59,608 nt of DNA, taken from positions 1-59,608 of the forward strand of contig NSJJ01000019.1 of the NCBI GenBank assembly GCA_002632355.1. The letters are read 5' to 3'. Shown here one piece after another: positions 21,220 through 30,135 of this stretch; position 1 is the stretch's first letter, and each line of letters begins with the position of its first letter. The notes below the pieces were generated by a model. That model ran no database searches and was not told the DNA's origin. It worked only from the letters and a program-made list of their open reading frames with translations. This stretch comes from Sulfuricella denitrificans (GTDB lineage: Bacteria; Pseudomonadota; Gammaproteobacteria; Burkholderiales; Sulfuricellaceae). A program made the translations under genes and the position numbers.

Positions 21220-21639
21220 ATGAAACAGACCCAAGGGATTCTTGAACTTGCCAATCGTGGGCGCGGTTTATATGCTTTCACGCCCGAGGTGGCGCGCTGG
21301 ATCGCGGCTTCGGGCATGACCGACGGGCTGCTGACGCTGTTTGTGCAGCACACCTCTGCCAGCCTGCTGATCCAGGAAAATTACGATCCCGACGTGCAGG
21401 CCGATCTGGAACGTTTTTTCGCCCGCCTGGTGAAGGATGGCGATCCGCTGTTCGCCCACAGTCTGGAAGGCCCGGACGATATGCCTGCGCATGTGCGCGC
21501 TGCGCTGACCCAGACCCATCTTTCCATCCCGGTGAGGCAGGGCGCGATGGTGCTGGGGAACTGGCAGGGTATCTATTTGTACGAACACCGTCATCAGCCG
21601 CAACAGCGCCGGGTGGCGGTACATCTGATAGGGGAGTGA
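21220..21639 (+). CDS. YjbQ/UPF0047 family protein
   Basis: The 139-residue product matches the YjbQ family by length and by QHTSASLLIQENYDPDV, the conserved HTSA segment, and by LGNWQGIYLYEHR near the C-terminus. Members can act as weak thiamine-phosphate synthases, but the physiological role is unsettled. The ATG at 21220 was chosen; an earlier ATG at 21190 lies right against the clpB terminator. The stop overlaps the next gene's GTG, so the two are probably cotranscribed. Confidence 0.88.
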   Translation: MKQTQGILELANRGRGLYAFTPEVARWIAASGMTDGLLTLFVQHTSASLLIQENYDPDVQADLERFFARLVKDGDPLFAHSLEGPDDMPAHVRAALTQTHLSIPVRQGAMVLGNWQGIYLYEHRHQPQQRRVAVHLIGE

Positions 21640-22502
21640 ATTTGCCGATCAAAAGCTTGCTGCTGCATGTTCTGCTTGCCGCGCTGAGTCTTTCCGGTGC
21701 GGGGTCTGTGCTGGCTGCAGGGCTGAATGACGTGAATGCCGTACCCCATCTCAATAATGCCGGCCGCGAGGGGTATCAGGATTTTCTGCGGGCCGGCACG
21801 CATCGCGCTTTTGCCATTGCGCCAGGAGGGGCGTGGTCATGGAAGAGTGGTGAAGTGACTGCGGATATGGCTTCGGATGGAGCGTTGCAAACCTGTCAGA
21901 ACAGCACGCGCCAGACCTGCGTGCTTTATGCGCTGGACGATCAGGTGGTGTTCAATGCGAAGGACTGGAACACTTTGTGGCGCCCATACAGGAACAGGGC
22001 AGAGGCAGCAAAGTCAGGAACCGGCAGTGCGCGTGGTGAGCGATTTTTCGATTTGGCGATCAAGTCGCCGGCCGGCAAGGCCATGAAGCTGTCCGACCTG
22101 CGGGGCAAGGTCCTGCTGGTGCATTTCTGGGGGACCTGGTGTCCGCCATGCCGCAACGAAATGCCCGAGCTGGAGAAGCTGCACAAGGCGCTGGGCAGCT
22201 CATCCGATATTCAGCTGGTGTTGTTGCAGATGCGCGAGGACTATGGCACGGCAAGCCTGTGGGCAGATGCACAGGGTTTCAGGTTGCCGCTGTTCGATTC
22301 CGGCGTGGTGGACGCGGGGTCGGATACCCTGACCCTGGCCGGCGGCAAGCATATACGCGACCGCGAGCTGGCCCGGGTATTCCCGACCACCTATGTGCTG
22401 GACAAGCACGGGATGGTGGTGTTTTCCCATGTGGGGCCGGTGTCGGGATGGTTGCAGTATCTGCCGTTCCTGCGCGATACGGCGGCGAGCTCGGGGAAAT
22501 AG
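21636..22502 (+). CDS. TlpA-like thioredoxin-fold protein with N-terminal extension
   Basis: The 288-residue protein starts at GTG (21636, overlapping the previous stop as GTGA) with a signal sequence ending near SVLAAG. Residues 25-125 form an unusual domain with a cysteine pair (LQTCQNSTRQTC) that I do not recognise. From about 135 it is a TlpA/AhpC-TSA domain with FWGTWCPPCRNEMP. The extra cysteine pair could be a partner of the CPPC site. It lies convergent to the GGDEF-EAL gene. Periplasmic thiol reductase activity is inferred from the motif only. Confidence 0.82.
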   Translation: MNLPIKSLLLHVLLAALSLSGAGSVLAAGLNDVNAVPHLNNAGREGYQDFLRAGTHRAFAIAPGGAWSWKSGEVTADMASDGALQTCQNSTRQTCVLYALDDQVVFNAKDWNTLWRPYRNRAEAAKSGTGSARGERFFDLAIKSPAGKAMKLSDLRGKVLLVHFWGTWCPPCRNEMPELEKLHKALGSSSDIQLVLLQMREDYGTASLWADAQGFRLPLFDSGVVDAGSDTLTLAGGKHIRDRELARVFPTTYVLDKHGMVVFSHVGPVSGWLQYLPFLRDTAASSGK

Positions 22503-22519
22503 GCAGCGCGTTCCGGTAG

Positions 22520-24946
22520 TTATCCCGGATGAAATTCGTCGAGCGGGGCCGGCCTGGCGATGAGATAGCCCTGGGCAAAGTCCACGTCGATCGCCTTTAG
22601 GCGGTCGAATATCGCCTGGTTTTCCACAAATTCTGCAATGGTCTGGATGTTCATGGTGTGGCCGATGTTGTTGATGGCTTCGACCATGGCATTGTTGGTT
22701 TCGTTGCGGTCCATGTCCTTGACGAAGCTTCCGTCGATCTTGAGGTAATCCACGGGCAGATTCTTGAGATAGGCAAAGGAGGATAATCCGGCGCCGAAAT
22801 CGTCAAGGGCAAAACGGCAGCCCATGGCCTTGAGTTCGCCAATAAAGTGGACCGCCTTGGTAAGGTTGCCAATGGCGGCTGTTTCGGTGATTTCGAAACA
22901 GAGATTGTCCGGCGCCACGCCGGTACCCCTGATCTGTGAAATGACAAAGTCGAGGAAGCGTTCGTCACCCATGGATTGGCCCGACAGATTGATGGCGCAT
23001 ATCATGGAAATGCCCTTGTGGGCTGCCAGCCAGTTGAGTGCATTACTTACCACCCAGCGATCCAGCGTCAGCATCAGGTTGTAGCGTTCCGCAGCCGGGA
23101 TGAACACGCCGGGGGCGACCAGTTTGCCCTCTTCATCCAGCATTCGCACCAGGATTTCGAAGTGGGGTAGGTCCATGCTGCCGGGCGCTGCTGGAACAAT
23201 GGGCTGGTAAAAGAGACGGAAGCGATCTTCTTCATAGGCCTTGGCAATGCGCCCGACCCAATGCATCTCATTATGTCGTTGCGCAAGTTCTTCATCATCC
23301 GCGTGGTAGACCTGCAAGCGGTTGCGGCCACGCTCCTTGGCAAGATAGCAGGCGGTGTCGGCATGACTGAGCAGGCTGGCCCAGTCCTGGCTTTCGCTGG
23401 TGATGGCAACGAGACCAACACTGGCGCCGATGGTGAATATCTTGTCTCCCCAGCAGAAGTGGAAAGCTTTTATGGTCTCTATCAGTTCTTCGGCCAGTAT
23501 CTGCGCTTTGCCAAGGGGACATCTTTGCAGTAGCACACCGAACTCGTCTCCGCCCAGACGTGCCAGCATGTCATTTTCACGCACCCGGGTTTGCAGAACC
23601 AGGGTGAGCTGGCGCAGCAATTCGTCGCCAGCTGCGTGACCGCAGGTATCGTTGACGACCTTGAACTGGTCGAGGTCAAGGTAGAGCAGGGCGTGTTGAT
23701 GGTGATCGGTAATTGCGTTGCTGATCAGGCCGCTGAGCTGGTGTTCAAATTCGCGCCGGTTCAGGAGCCCGGTCAGCGCATCGTGGCTTGCCTGATAGGA
23801 TATCTCGCGTGCCATGGCGTGTGACTGGGTGTTGTCGTGGAATACCAGCACCACGCCGATGACGCTGCCGTCCCGGTTGCGGATCGGGGCGGCCGAATCT
23901 TCGATCGAAAATTCGCGGCCGTCGCGGCGGATCAGTACGGTGTGATTGGCAAGGCCAACGATGCGGTTGCCACGCAGGGCCAGATCCACCGGGTTTTCAA
24001 TTTCCGTGCGGGTGTTTTCATTGATGATGTGAAACACTTTTGCCAAAGGCATTCCACAGGCTTCTTCTGTCTTCCAGCCGGTCAGTTCTTCAGCCACCGG
24101 GTTGAGAAATTCGATGTGACCCTGCGTGTCTGTGGTAATGACGGCATCGCCTATGGACTGGAGCGTGATCTGGGCGCGCTCTTTTTCCTCGAACAGGGAT
24201 TTTTCGAAACGGCTGCGCTGTTCCCTGTCCTGTTCCAGCGCTCGCGCCATCAGGTTGAAGTCGCGGCTAAGGCGCGAGACTTCATCACGCCCGGTATTTT
24301 CTGGAAGGGTGTGTTCAAGCTGGCCTTCTGCGATGGCGTCTGCTGCATTGGAGAGTCGTTTGAGCTGTTGCGTCATGCTGCGAACCAGCAGCCAGGCCAG
24401 CAGGCCGCCAAGCAGGATTGCAATGGCGGCGTAAGCCGTGCCCTTGTGCGTGACGGCATCGAGCTCGCTCTGCACGGCCGAGCGGTTCAGGATTACCCTG
24501 GCGTATCCGATCAGATGGCCGTTGCTGACGATTTTGCTGATGCTGTCGACCATATCGTCATGCCAGCTCTGTTTGCCCGTGGCAATCAGCTCATGGCTGG
24601 ATGTGTCTTCGAGAACAAGGTTGAACAGGGTGGGGTCGGTGGAAGCACGAACCTTCCCTTCGTGATCGAGAATAAGGGCGAGTTGCAGGTGCGGTACGGA
24701 TTTCAGGCTGTCAACCAGTTCGCCCAGGGCTGCTACATCATTGCTGAGCAGCCAGACAGGGGCGTTGGCAGCCAGGGAGTTTGCCATGCTCTGGCTTTCA
24801 CTGCCGATCTGAAGCTCCATGAAAGCCTGCTGGCGCGTCACCATGTCGGTGACGATCAAACCCATCAGTACGGCATGCAGTGCAACTACCCCGGCGATAA
24901 TGCGGCCACGGAGACTGTAAAAGAAAAAATTGAGGAGGGTATTCAG
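22520..24946 (-). CDS. Membrane-bound PAS-GGDEF-EAL cyclic-di-GMP enzyme, probable CTG start
   Basis: The order is membrane helix, periplasmic domain (about 40-170), second helix (AIAILLGGLLAWLLV), HAMP, PAS (about 245-370), GGDEF near 464 and EAL near 596. The GGDEF is intact with RxxD (REND) before it. The EAL motif reads EIL, but the other metal and catalytic residues (NLSGQS, EITET, DDFGAG, KIDGSF, EFVE, AQGYL) are present, so phosphodiesterase activity is likely. The first ATG (24865) would cut helix 1 in half. The open frame reaches back to a CTG at 24946 overlapping the upstream stop (CTGA) and restores NTLLNFFFYSLRGRIIAGVV. No ATG, GTG or TTG lies between. It is coupled to the PhnD-like gene. 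Confidence 0.85.
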   Translation of the reverse strand: MNTLLNFFFYSLRGRIIAGVVALHAVLMGLIVTDMVTRQQAFMELQIGSESQSMANSLAANAPVWLLSNDVAALGELVDSLKSVPHLQLALILDHEGKVRASTDPTLFNLVLEDTSSHELIATGKQSWHDDMVDSISKIVSNGHLIGYARVILNRSAVQSELDAVTHKGTAYAAIAILLGGLLAWLLVRSMTQQLKRLSNAADAIAEGQLEHTLPENTGRDEVSRLSRDFNLMARALEQDREQRSRFEKSLFEEKERAQITLQSIGDAVITTDTQGHIEFLNPVAEELTGWKTEEACGMPLAKVFHIINENTRTEIENPVDLALRGNRIVGLANHTVLIRRDGREFSIEDSAAPIRNRDGSVIGVVLVFHDNTQSHAMAREISYQASHDALTGLLNRREFEHQLSGLISNAITDHHQHALLYLDLDQFKVVNDTCGHAAGDELLRQLTLVLQTRVRENDMLARLGGDEFGVLLQRCPLGKAQILAEELIETIKAFHFCWGDKIFTIGASVGLVAITSESQDWASLLSHADTACYLAKERGRNRLQVYHADDEELAQRHNEMHWVGRIAKAYEEDRFRLFYQPIVPAAPGSMDLPHFEILVRMLDEEGKLVAPGVFIPAAERYNLMLTLDRWVVSNALNWLAAHKGISMICAINLSGQSMGDERFLDFVISQIRGTGVAPDNLCFEITETAAIGNLTKAVHFIGELKAMGCRFALDDFGAGLSSFAYLKNLPVDYLKIDGSFVKDMDRNETNNAMVEAINNIGHTMNIQTIAEFVENQAIFDRLKAIDVDFAQGYLIARPAPLDEFHPG

Positions 24947-25851
24947 CGCCGTTGGACCTTCATCTGGGGAGGCAGGCCGATTACCTCGTCATAGCGCTTG
25001 AGGAAAGCCGCCATGGGCTGATAGGTTTCATTGATGGCCAGCTCGAAGTGCGCCTGCTCAAGCTTGAACTGGCTCTGGTCCAGTTCCTTGTCCTTGTCCA
25101 TTCCGGCCAGTACAAGGGCTACCTGATGAGCCAGTTCGGGTGGCACATCGTCGCGGGCAATGACGCCATTGTGAGGCAGGGATTTTGTTGGCCACAGGGT
25201 TTCCATCTCTGCTGCCTTGTCGGGATTGTCGCGTGACCAGTTGCGCCAGAAGCGTACCGTGGTGCCGCACGCCAGCGCATCGCCGGTATAGGCGTTCATG
25301 ATGGCGGAAATGGGTGAGCCGACATATTTGATCGGATTGTCCTTCACCTTGAGGCCGAGTTCATGCAGGTGCAGTAATGGCAGCATGGTTGCCGCGACGG
25401 CGGAGGGGGAAGAGAAACACAGCGTTTTTCCGCTCAGGTCGAGCGGGTTGCCGAGTTTGCTGTCTTTTCGCGCCACCATCATGCCGCGGAAATTTTCATC
25501 CGGGGTCATCTTGGCGATGACGCGGTAGCCAAAATTCTGGCTGAATACGGTCTGGTACGGGTTGGGCAAGCCGAAGTGAATGTGGCGGGTGCGGATCTTG
25601 TCTTCGTAAGCAGCATAATCACGGGAGGTTTCCACCCTGAAGCGTGTGCCTGGAATCTTGAGTTCCAGATAACGCGCGACGGGTTCATATGCGTTATGAA
25701 GGTCCTGCGGGTTGAGGTAGGGGTGGGGGGCAAAGATGTATGTCGTTTCTGCTGATGCGGCGCCACTTGGTTTGTAACCGCTTTCGGCGCCAGCGGGGTT
25801 GCCAATAACGAAAAGTAACAGCCAGCAAATCGTCGTTAACAGTTTATTCAA
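24943..25851 (-). CDS. PhnD-like periplasmic substrate-binding protein
   Basis: The 302-residue protein starts at a TTG at 25851, preceded by GGAGG four bases away. That start gives a clean signal peptide (MNKLLTTICWLLLFVIG, cut near PAGA); an ATG at 25905 has no such site. It belongs to the phosphate/phosphite/phosphonate binding family (PhnD): YLELKIPGTRF, then IHFGLPNPYQTVF, and GKTLCFSSPSAVAATMLP near residue 140. No ABC permease or ATPase is near, and its stop overlaps the GGDEF-EAL start. A sensory partner role is more likely than transport. Ligand unknown. Confidence 0.88.
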   Translation of the reverse strand: MNKLLTTICWLLLFVIGNPAGAESGYKPSGAASAETTYIFAPHPYLNPQDLHNAYEPVARYLELKIPGTRFRVETSRDYAAYEDKIRTRHIHFGLPNPYQTVFSQNFGYRVIAKMTPDENFRGMMVARKDSKLGNPLDLSGKTLCFSSPSAVAATMLPLLHLHELGLKVKDNPIKYVGSPISAIMNAYTGDALACGTTVRFWRNWSRDNPDKAAEMETLWPTKSLPHNGVIARDDVPPELAHQVALVLAGMDKDKELDQSQFKLEQAHFELAINETYQPMAAFLKRYDEVIGLPPQMKVQRR

Positions 25852-26037
25852 GTTGCCTCCATAATGGAAAACATCCCACGGACCCAAACGCAGAGCCGGC
25901 CTCATGTTATCACAGCCTTCCGCTTGTCAGGCCCTTTCCATCACGTGGGGCATGGACGTCAGGCAAGCCACATAAAGCTGTAACAATCGACTGATAAGCT
26001 CCGTTTTCTTTTTCTCGTGGCCCAGCCGGGTGGCAAC

Positions 26038-27177
26038 ATGAACAGACTGTTTTTCCTGAGCGCAGCACTTTTGCTGTTGTCCTTACCGATGGTTTTGGCC
26101 AGTGTTTCGACGGCGCATGCCCGCGATATCGTGATTGCCCAGTCCGTCGACATTTCGGGGCCGCTCGGATACATCGGCCAGGATTACCTGACTGGCGCCA
26201 AGGTCTATTTCGATCACATCAATGCTACAGGCGGCATAAACGGGCGAAAAATATCCCATCTGATCGTGGATAATTCGGGGGCAACGGAAAAATCTGCCCG
26301 TATCAACCAGCAGTTCCTGGCTTCTGAGCAAAAAATCGATGTGTTTTTTGGTTATTTTGGCGAGGGAAGCCTTGAAAGCCTGGTCAGCAACAGTGCGTTC
26401 AAAAACTCAGGCATCCCGCTGGTTGCTCCGCTTTCAGGCAGCGAGGCCGGTGAGCAGGGAAAAAACGTCTTCTTTATCCGGCCTGGTTTTGACGGGGAGG
26501 CAGTGAAGCTGGCCGGACCGATGCTTTCTGCTGGCCTGACCCGCGTCGCTGTGGTCTACGCGGCAAACGGTGACGGAAAGTCCGCGTTGAAAGCTGTTGA
26601 GGCAATGCTGGCGGGTAGAAACATGAAGTTGACCGGGAAGTATCCCGTCATGACGGATGGCAGCGGCCTCAACGAGGCGATCGGTTCAGCCATTTCGGGT
26701 AGGCCGCAAGCCATTATCCTGGCGATCGATACCCTGCCAGCCGCACATTTCGTGAAAAGATATCGTCAACTCGATGCCGGTGCATTCATTCTTGGCCTGT
26801 CCCGGATTGACCATAAAATCCTGTTCGATATTGCAGGGAAAGATCTGGCAGCCGGCGTGATGATTGCCCAGGTTGTGCCGCCCCCCGGCGACTGGAAGGT
26901 GCCTGTGGTCCTGGAGCACAAAAAAATCATGGAGATCTACCGGGATGAAGCGCCGACCCATCTCACGCTGGAGGGCTTCATTGCTGCGAAAACGCTGGTC
27001 AATGCGATGAAAAGTCTTGGCAGGGATTTTACGCCAATGCAACTCGGTGATGCATTGAGAGCGTCCAGAAGCATGGATGTTGGCGGCTATTACCTGAATT
27101 TCTCCACACGCCACAACCGTGGTTCCAGCTATGTGGATATCAATGCCATTTCCCGCAACGGCAAGTTGCTGAACTAG
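26038..27177 (+). CDS. Liv-type (Peripla_BP_6) substrate-binding protein
   Basis: The 379-residue exported protein starts at ATG 26038, with GGTGG five bases before it and a signal peptide (MNRLFFLSAALLLLSLPMVLA). The mature part shows the two-lobed type I fold: DIVIAQSVDISGPLG, DYLTGAKVYFDHINATGG, FGYFGEGSLESL and a late GVMIAQVVPPP. These match LivJ-like and amide-binding ABC proteins. No permease genes flank it. It is divergent from the PhnD-like/GGDEF-EAL pair across about 190 bases, so it could be a stand-alone sensor or serve a distant transporter. Confidence 0.85.
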   Translation: MNRLFFLSAALLLLSLPMVLASVSTAHARDIVIAQSVDISGPLGYIGQDYLTGAKVYFDHINATGGINGRKISHLIVDNSGATEKSARINQQFLASEQKIDVFFGYFGEGSLESLVSNSAFKNSGIPLVAPLSGSEAGEQGKNVFFIRPGFDGEAVKLAGPMLSAGLTRVAVVYAANGDGKSALKAVEAMLAGRNMKLTGKYPVMTDGSGLNEAIGSAISGRPQAIILAIDTLPAAHFVKRYRQLDAGAFILGLSRIDHKILFDIAGKDLAAGVMIAQVVPPPGDWKVPVVLEHKKIMEIYRDEAPTHLTLEGFIAAKTLVNAMKSLGRDFTPMQLGDALRASRSMDVGGYYLNFSTRHNRGSSYVDINAISRNGKLLN

Positions 27178-27203
27178 CCGGGTTGCAGCGCGAAGGCTTG
27201 GGG

Positions 27204-28004
27204 CTACTGGGCTTTGAGTTCTTCGCTCAGATGCGGTGCGATGGCCTGCAGCAGTTGGCCGAAGATTTTCGGACTGCCGGCGATGATGTTACCGCTTTTC
27301 AGATAATTCTCGTTACCCTGAAAATCCCCCACCAGCCCCCCTGCTTCCTGTACCAGCAGGCAGCCCGCCGCGATATCCCAGGGTTTCAGTCCGATCTCGA
27401 AAAAGCCGTCGAACCGGCCTGCGGCGGTATAGGCCAGATCGAGCGCGGCCGAGCCCGGGCGGCGCAGACCTGCGGTCTTCTGGATAAGGTCGCGGAACAT
27501 ACCCATGTAGGCATCGATGTGGTCAAAGTTGGTGTAGGGAAAGCCGGTGCCGATCAGGGCGTTCTTGAGATGGATTTCCTTGCTGACCCGCAGGCGGCGG
27601 TCATTGAGGTACGCGCCGCGGCCCTTGGTGGCCATGAAGAGATCGTTGCGCGCCGGGTCGTAAATCACCGCCTGATTCAGTACGCCCTTGTGGAGCAGGG
27701 CGATGGAAACCGCATACTGCGGAAAACCGTGAAGAAAATTGGTGGTGCCGTCGAGTGGGTCGATGATCCACTGGTATTCGGATTCGCCGCGAACACCACT
27801 CTCTTCTGCTAGAATTTCGTGGTTTGGATAGGCTTCCAGCAGGATTTCAATAATCGCGTTTTCCGCTGCGCGATCCACTTCGCTGACAAAATCATTGTGT
27901 TTCTTGCGCGTGACAGTCAGTTTGTCGATGTCAAGAGTGGCGCGGTTGATGATGTTGCCGGCGCGGCGCGCGGCCTTGACCGCAATGGTGAGCATGGGAT
28001 GCAT
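27204..28004 (-). CDS. suhB: Inositol-1-monophosphatase (SuhB)
   Basis: The 266-residue enzyme has the metal-binding motifs of the family: EES near residue 68 (LAEESG), DPLDGTTNF near 83, and the late [15 protein letters not shown] near 210. SuhB removes phosphate from myo-inositol monophosphate and, as known in E. coli, also helps rRNA transcription complexes. It is divergent from trmJ, with 63 bases between them, the same neighbourhood as in enterobacteria. Its 3' end faces the Liv-type gene. Confidence 0.97.
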   Translation of the reverse strand: MHPMLTIAVKAARRAGNIINRATLDIDKLTVTRKKHNDFVSEVDRAAENAIIEILLEAYPNHEILAEESGVRGESEYQWIIDPLDGTTNFLHGFPQYAVSIALLHKGVLNQAVIYDPARNDLFMATKGRGAYLNDRRLRVSKEIHLKNALIGTGFPYTNFDHIDAYMGMFRDLIQKTAGLRRPGSAALDLAYTAAGRFDGFFEIGLKPWDIAAGCLLVQEAGGLVGDFQGNENYLKSGNIIAGSPKIFGQLLQAIAPHLSEELKAQ

Positions 28005-28067
28005 ATTTGGTTTCGATGACTTTAATGAACAGAAATTTGGCGCTATTTTACATGGGAAAGACCAGTT

Positions 28068-28796
28068 TTGAGTAACTCCGTGCTAGACAACATTCGTGTC
28101 GTGCTGAGTCATCCCAGCCACCCCGGCAATATTGGCGCGGCGGCGCGGGCCATGAAGACCATGGGACTGCACAATCTTTTTCTGGTGAACCCCAGGCAAT
28201 TTCCTGATGCAATGGCTGATGCCATGGCATCCGGCGCGAATGACGTGTTGCAGAATGCCGTGATCTGCACCAGCCTGGAACAGGCCTTGCAGGGCGCGGT
28301 GCTGGTGGTGGGGTTGACAGCGCGGCACCGTGACTTGTCGCATGTCATGTTGACGCTGCGGGATGCTGCGCCGCAGATTATGAGCAAAGCCACGAATGCG
28401 CCAATAGCACTGGTCTTTGGCACGGAAATGTCGGGCCTTTCCAATGCCGAGCTGGAAAAATGCCAGCTGCTGATTACCATTCCGGTCAATCCCGCATATG
28501 GTTCACTCAATCTGGCTGCTGCGGTACAAGTGGTGAGTTATGAGTTGCGCACTTGCGGCATTGTGACAGAGCCCATATCAAAAGACTTTCCCCTTGCCCC
28601 TTTCGAGGATGTGGAGCGGTTCTATGAACATTTGGAGAGCACTCTGGTCGAGATAGATTTTCATGATCCCCTGGACCCCCGGCGCCTGATGACGAGATTG
28701 CGGCGCCTGTTTTCCAGAGCCGGGATGGAAAAGGAAGAGGTAAATATACTGCGGGGAATTTTGACGAAGGCCTGTCGAGGGCGGGTCCCCAAGTAA
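28068..28796 (+). CDS. trmJ: tRNA (cytidine/uridine-2'-O)-methyltransferase TrmJ
   Basis: This SPOUT-class enzyme methylates the ribose of position 32 in tRNAs. The 242-residue product has [16 protein letters not shown] near the start and the knot motifs [14 protein letters not shown] and [13 protein letters not shown], which form the deep trefoil knot binding S-adenosylmethionine. The start is TTG (28068). Its stop is followed at once by the IscR box in front of cysE. Confidence 0.95.
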   Translation: MSNSVLDNIRVVLSHPSHPGNIGAAARAMKTMGLHNLFLVNPRQFPDAMADAMASGANDVLQNAVICTSLEQALQGAVLVVGLTARHRDLSHVMLTLRDAAPQIMSKATNAPIALVFGTEMSGLSNAELEKCQLLITIPVNPAYGSLNLAAAVQVVSYELRTCGIVTEPISKDFPLAPFEDVERFYEHLESTLVEIDFHDPLDPRRLMTRLRRLFSRAGMEKEEVNILRGILTKACRGRVPK

Positions 28797-28829
28797 ATAG
28801 TTGACTAAATCACTTGGTTATAGAATAAT
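28797..28829 (+). promoter_or_regulatory. cysE promoter with IscR type-1 box
   Basis: The 25 bases 28797-28821, beginning ATAGTTGACTAAATCA, agree with the IscR type-1 consensus (ATASYYGACTRwwwYAGTCRRSTAT) at about 22 positions. The TTGACT (28801) serves as -35, and AATAAT (28824) lies 17 bases further on. The holo-IscR protein would cover the promoter and repress it. Confidence 0.75.
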
Positions 28830-28855
28830 GCGATCATTGTATCCTGTTAGACATC

Positions 28856-29608
28856 ATGTTCAAACATTTACGTGAAGATATTGCAGTGGTGTTCGAGCGC
28901 GATCCCGCTGCCCGCTCCCGTTGGGAGGTGCTGACCACCTATCCCGGGGTGCATGCCGTGCTGTTTCATCGCCTGACGCATCGCTTGTGGGGGTGGAAGT
29001 TTTTCTGGCTGGCGCGTTTTACTTCCCATTTTGCACGCTGGATCACCGGCATCGAAATCCATCCTGGCGCACGGATCGGGCGGCGCGTGTTCATTGATCA
29101 TGGCATGGGCGTGGTGATCGGGGAGACGGCCGAGCTGGGCGATGACGTGACGCTGTATCACGGCGTCACGTTGGGCGGTACTTCATGGAAAAAGGGCAAG
29201 CGCCATCCCACACTTGGCAAGGGCGTGGTCATTGGCGCCGGCGCCAAGGTGCTGGGGCCGATTTTTGTCGGTGATGGTGCCAAGATCGGCTCCAATGCGG
29301 TGGTGGTCAAGGATGTCCCGGCCGGGGCCACGGCGGTGGGCATACCGGCGCGTATTCTGGACAACAACCAGGCGGAAAAACGGGAAAATCAGGCCAAGAA
29401 AATGGGTTTTTCAGCTTACGCGATCAGTGAGGACATGAATGATCCCATGGTCAAGGCGGTGCACAGCCTGCTTGATCATACTGTGGTTACCGACCATCGC
29501 ATCCAGCAGATACTGGCGCATCTCACCCGCCTCGGGGTGGATATCAGTGAAGATGACAAGACGGCGGAGAAATTTGATGTCAATTATTTGAATAAAATAG
29601 TTGACTAA
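28856..29608 (+). CDS. cysE: Serine O-acetyltransferase
   Basis: CysE makes O-acetylserine, the carbon skeleton for cysteine. The 250-residue protein has the N-terminal helical domain and a left-handed beta-helix with [29 protein letters not shown] and HGVTLGGT. The ATG at 28856 is next to the promoter given above. It sits between trmJ and iscR. The last codons (ATA GTT GAC TAA) are also the left half of the IscR box of iscR. Placement next to the Isc genes suggests cysteine production for Fe-S assembly. Confidence 0.96.
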   Translation: MFKHLREDIAVVFERDPAARSRWEVLTTYPGVHAVLFHRLTHRLWGWKFFWLARFTSHFARWITGIEIHPGARIGRRVFIDHGMGVVIGETAELGDDVTLYHGVTLGGTSWKKGKRHPTLGKGVVIGAGAKVLGPIFVGDGAKIGSNAVVVKDVPAGATAVGIPARILDNNQAEKRENQAKKMGFSAYAISEDMNDPMVKAVHSLLDHTVVTDHRIQQILAHLTRLGVDISEDDKTAEKFDVNYLNKIVD

Positions 29609-29629
29609 AATGGTAGGGTTTCATATAGT
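29597..29629 (+). promoter_or_regulatory. iscR promoter with IscR type-1 box
   Basis: Bases 29597-29621 agree with the type-1 consensus at about 22 of 25 positions. TTGACT (29601-29606) and TATAGT (29624-29629) are 17 bases apart. The box shares its first 14 bases (ATAGTTGACTAAA plus one) almost exactly with the cysE box and lies partly inside the cysE stop region. Confidence 0.82.
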
Positions 29630-29664
29630 GTGCACTAGATGTACCCACCACTAAGAGGCTAAAC

Positions 29665-30132
29665 ATGCGTTTGACCACCAAAGGACGTTTTGCGGTAACG
29701 GCGATGATCGATCTGGCCATGCGCCATGGCGAAGGGCCGGTGACCCTGGCCGGAATCAGCGACCGGCAACGGATTTCCCTTTCCTATCTGGAGCAGCTGT
29801 TCGGCAAGTTGCGCCGCCACGGCCTGGTAGACAGCGTACGCGGACCGGGCGGGGGCTATTGCCTGGCCAAGGAACTGGAAGGGATTTCAGTTGCGGACAT
29901 CATTCAGGCGGTGGATGAGCCGATCGATGCCACCAAGTGTGGCGGCATGGGGAATTGTCACGACGATCTGCCCTGCATGACTCACGATCTGTGGACGAAT
30001 CTCAATGTCAAGATTTTCGATTATCTGCAGTCCGTGAACTTGGCCCAGTTGGTGGCTTCCCAGCATGGGCACAAGCATTCGACACAGCTGGACAAGCGCT
30101 TTAACCACGGCGAAGCGGCCCTTCTGGCTTGA
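29665..30132 (+). CDS. iscR: Fe-S cluster assembly regulator IscR
   Basis: The 155-residue Rrf2-family repressor has a winged helix at residues 1-80 (MRLTTKGRFAVTAMIDLA, QRISLSYLEQLFGKLRRHG). Three cluster-ligand cysteines lie at 92, 98 and 104, the spacing of E. coli IscR. When it carries a [2Fe-2S] cluster it represses the isc operon through type-1 boxes. Two such boxes are visible upstream. It leads the operon iscR-nifS-like-iscS-iscU-iscA-hscB-hscA-fdx-iscX. Confidence 0.97.
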   Translation: MRLTTKGRFAVTAMIDLAMRHGEGPVTLAGISDRQRISLSYLEQLFGKLRRHGLVDSVRGPGGGYCLAKELEGISVADIIQAVDEPIDATKCGGMGNCHDDLPCMTHDLWTNLNVKIFDYLQSVNLAQLVASQHGHKHSTQLDKRFNHGEAALLA

Positions 30133-30135
30133 TCA

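Noticed and set aside
24520-24865. ATG at 24865 as the start of the GGDEF-EAL gene
   Set aside because: It would remove most of the first membrane helix, and the frame continues upstream with sensible protein.
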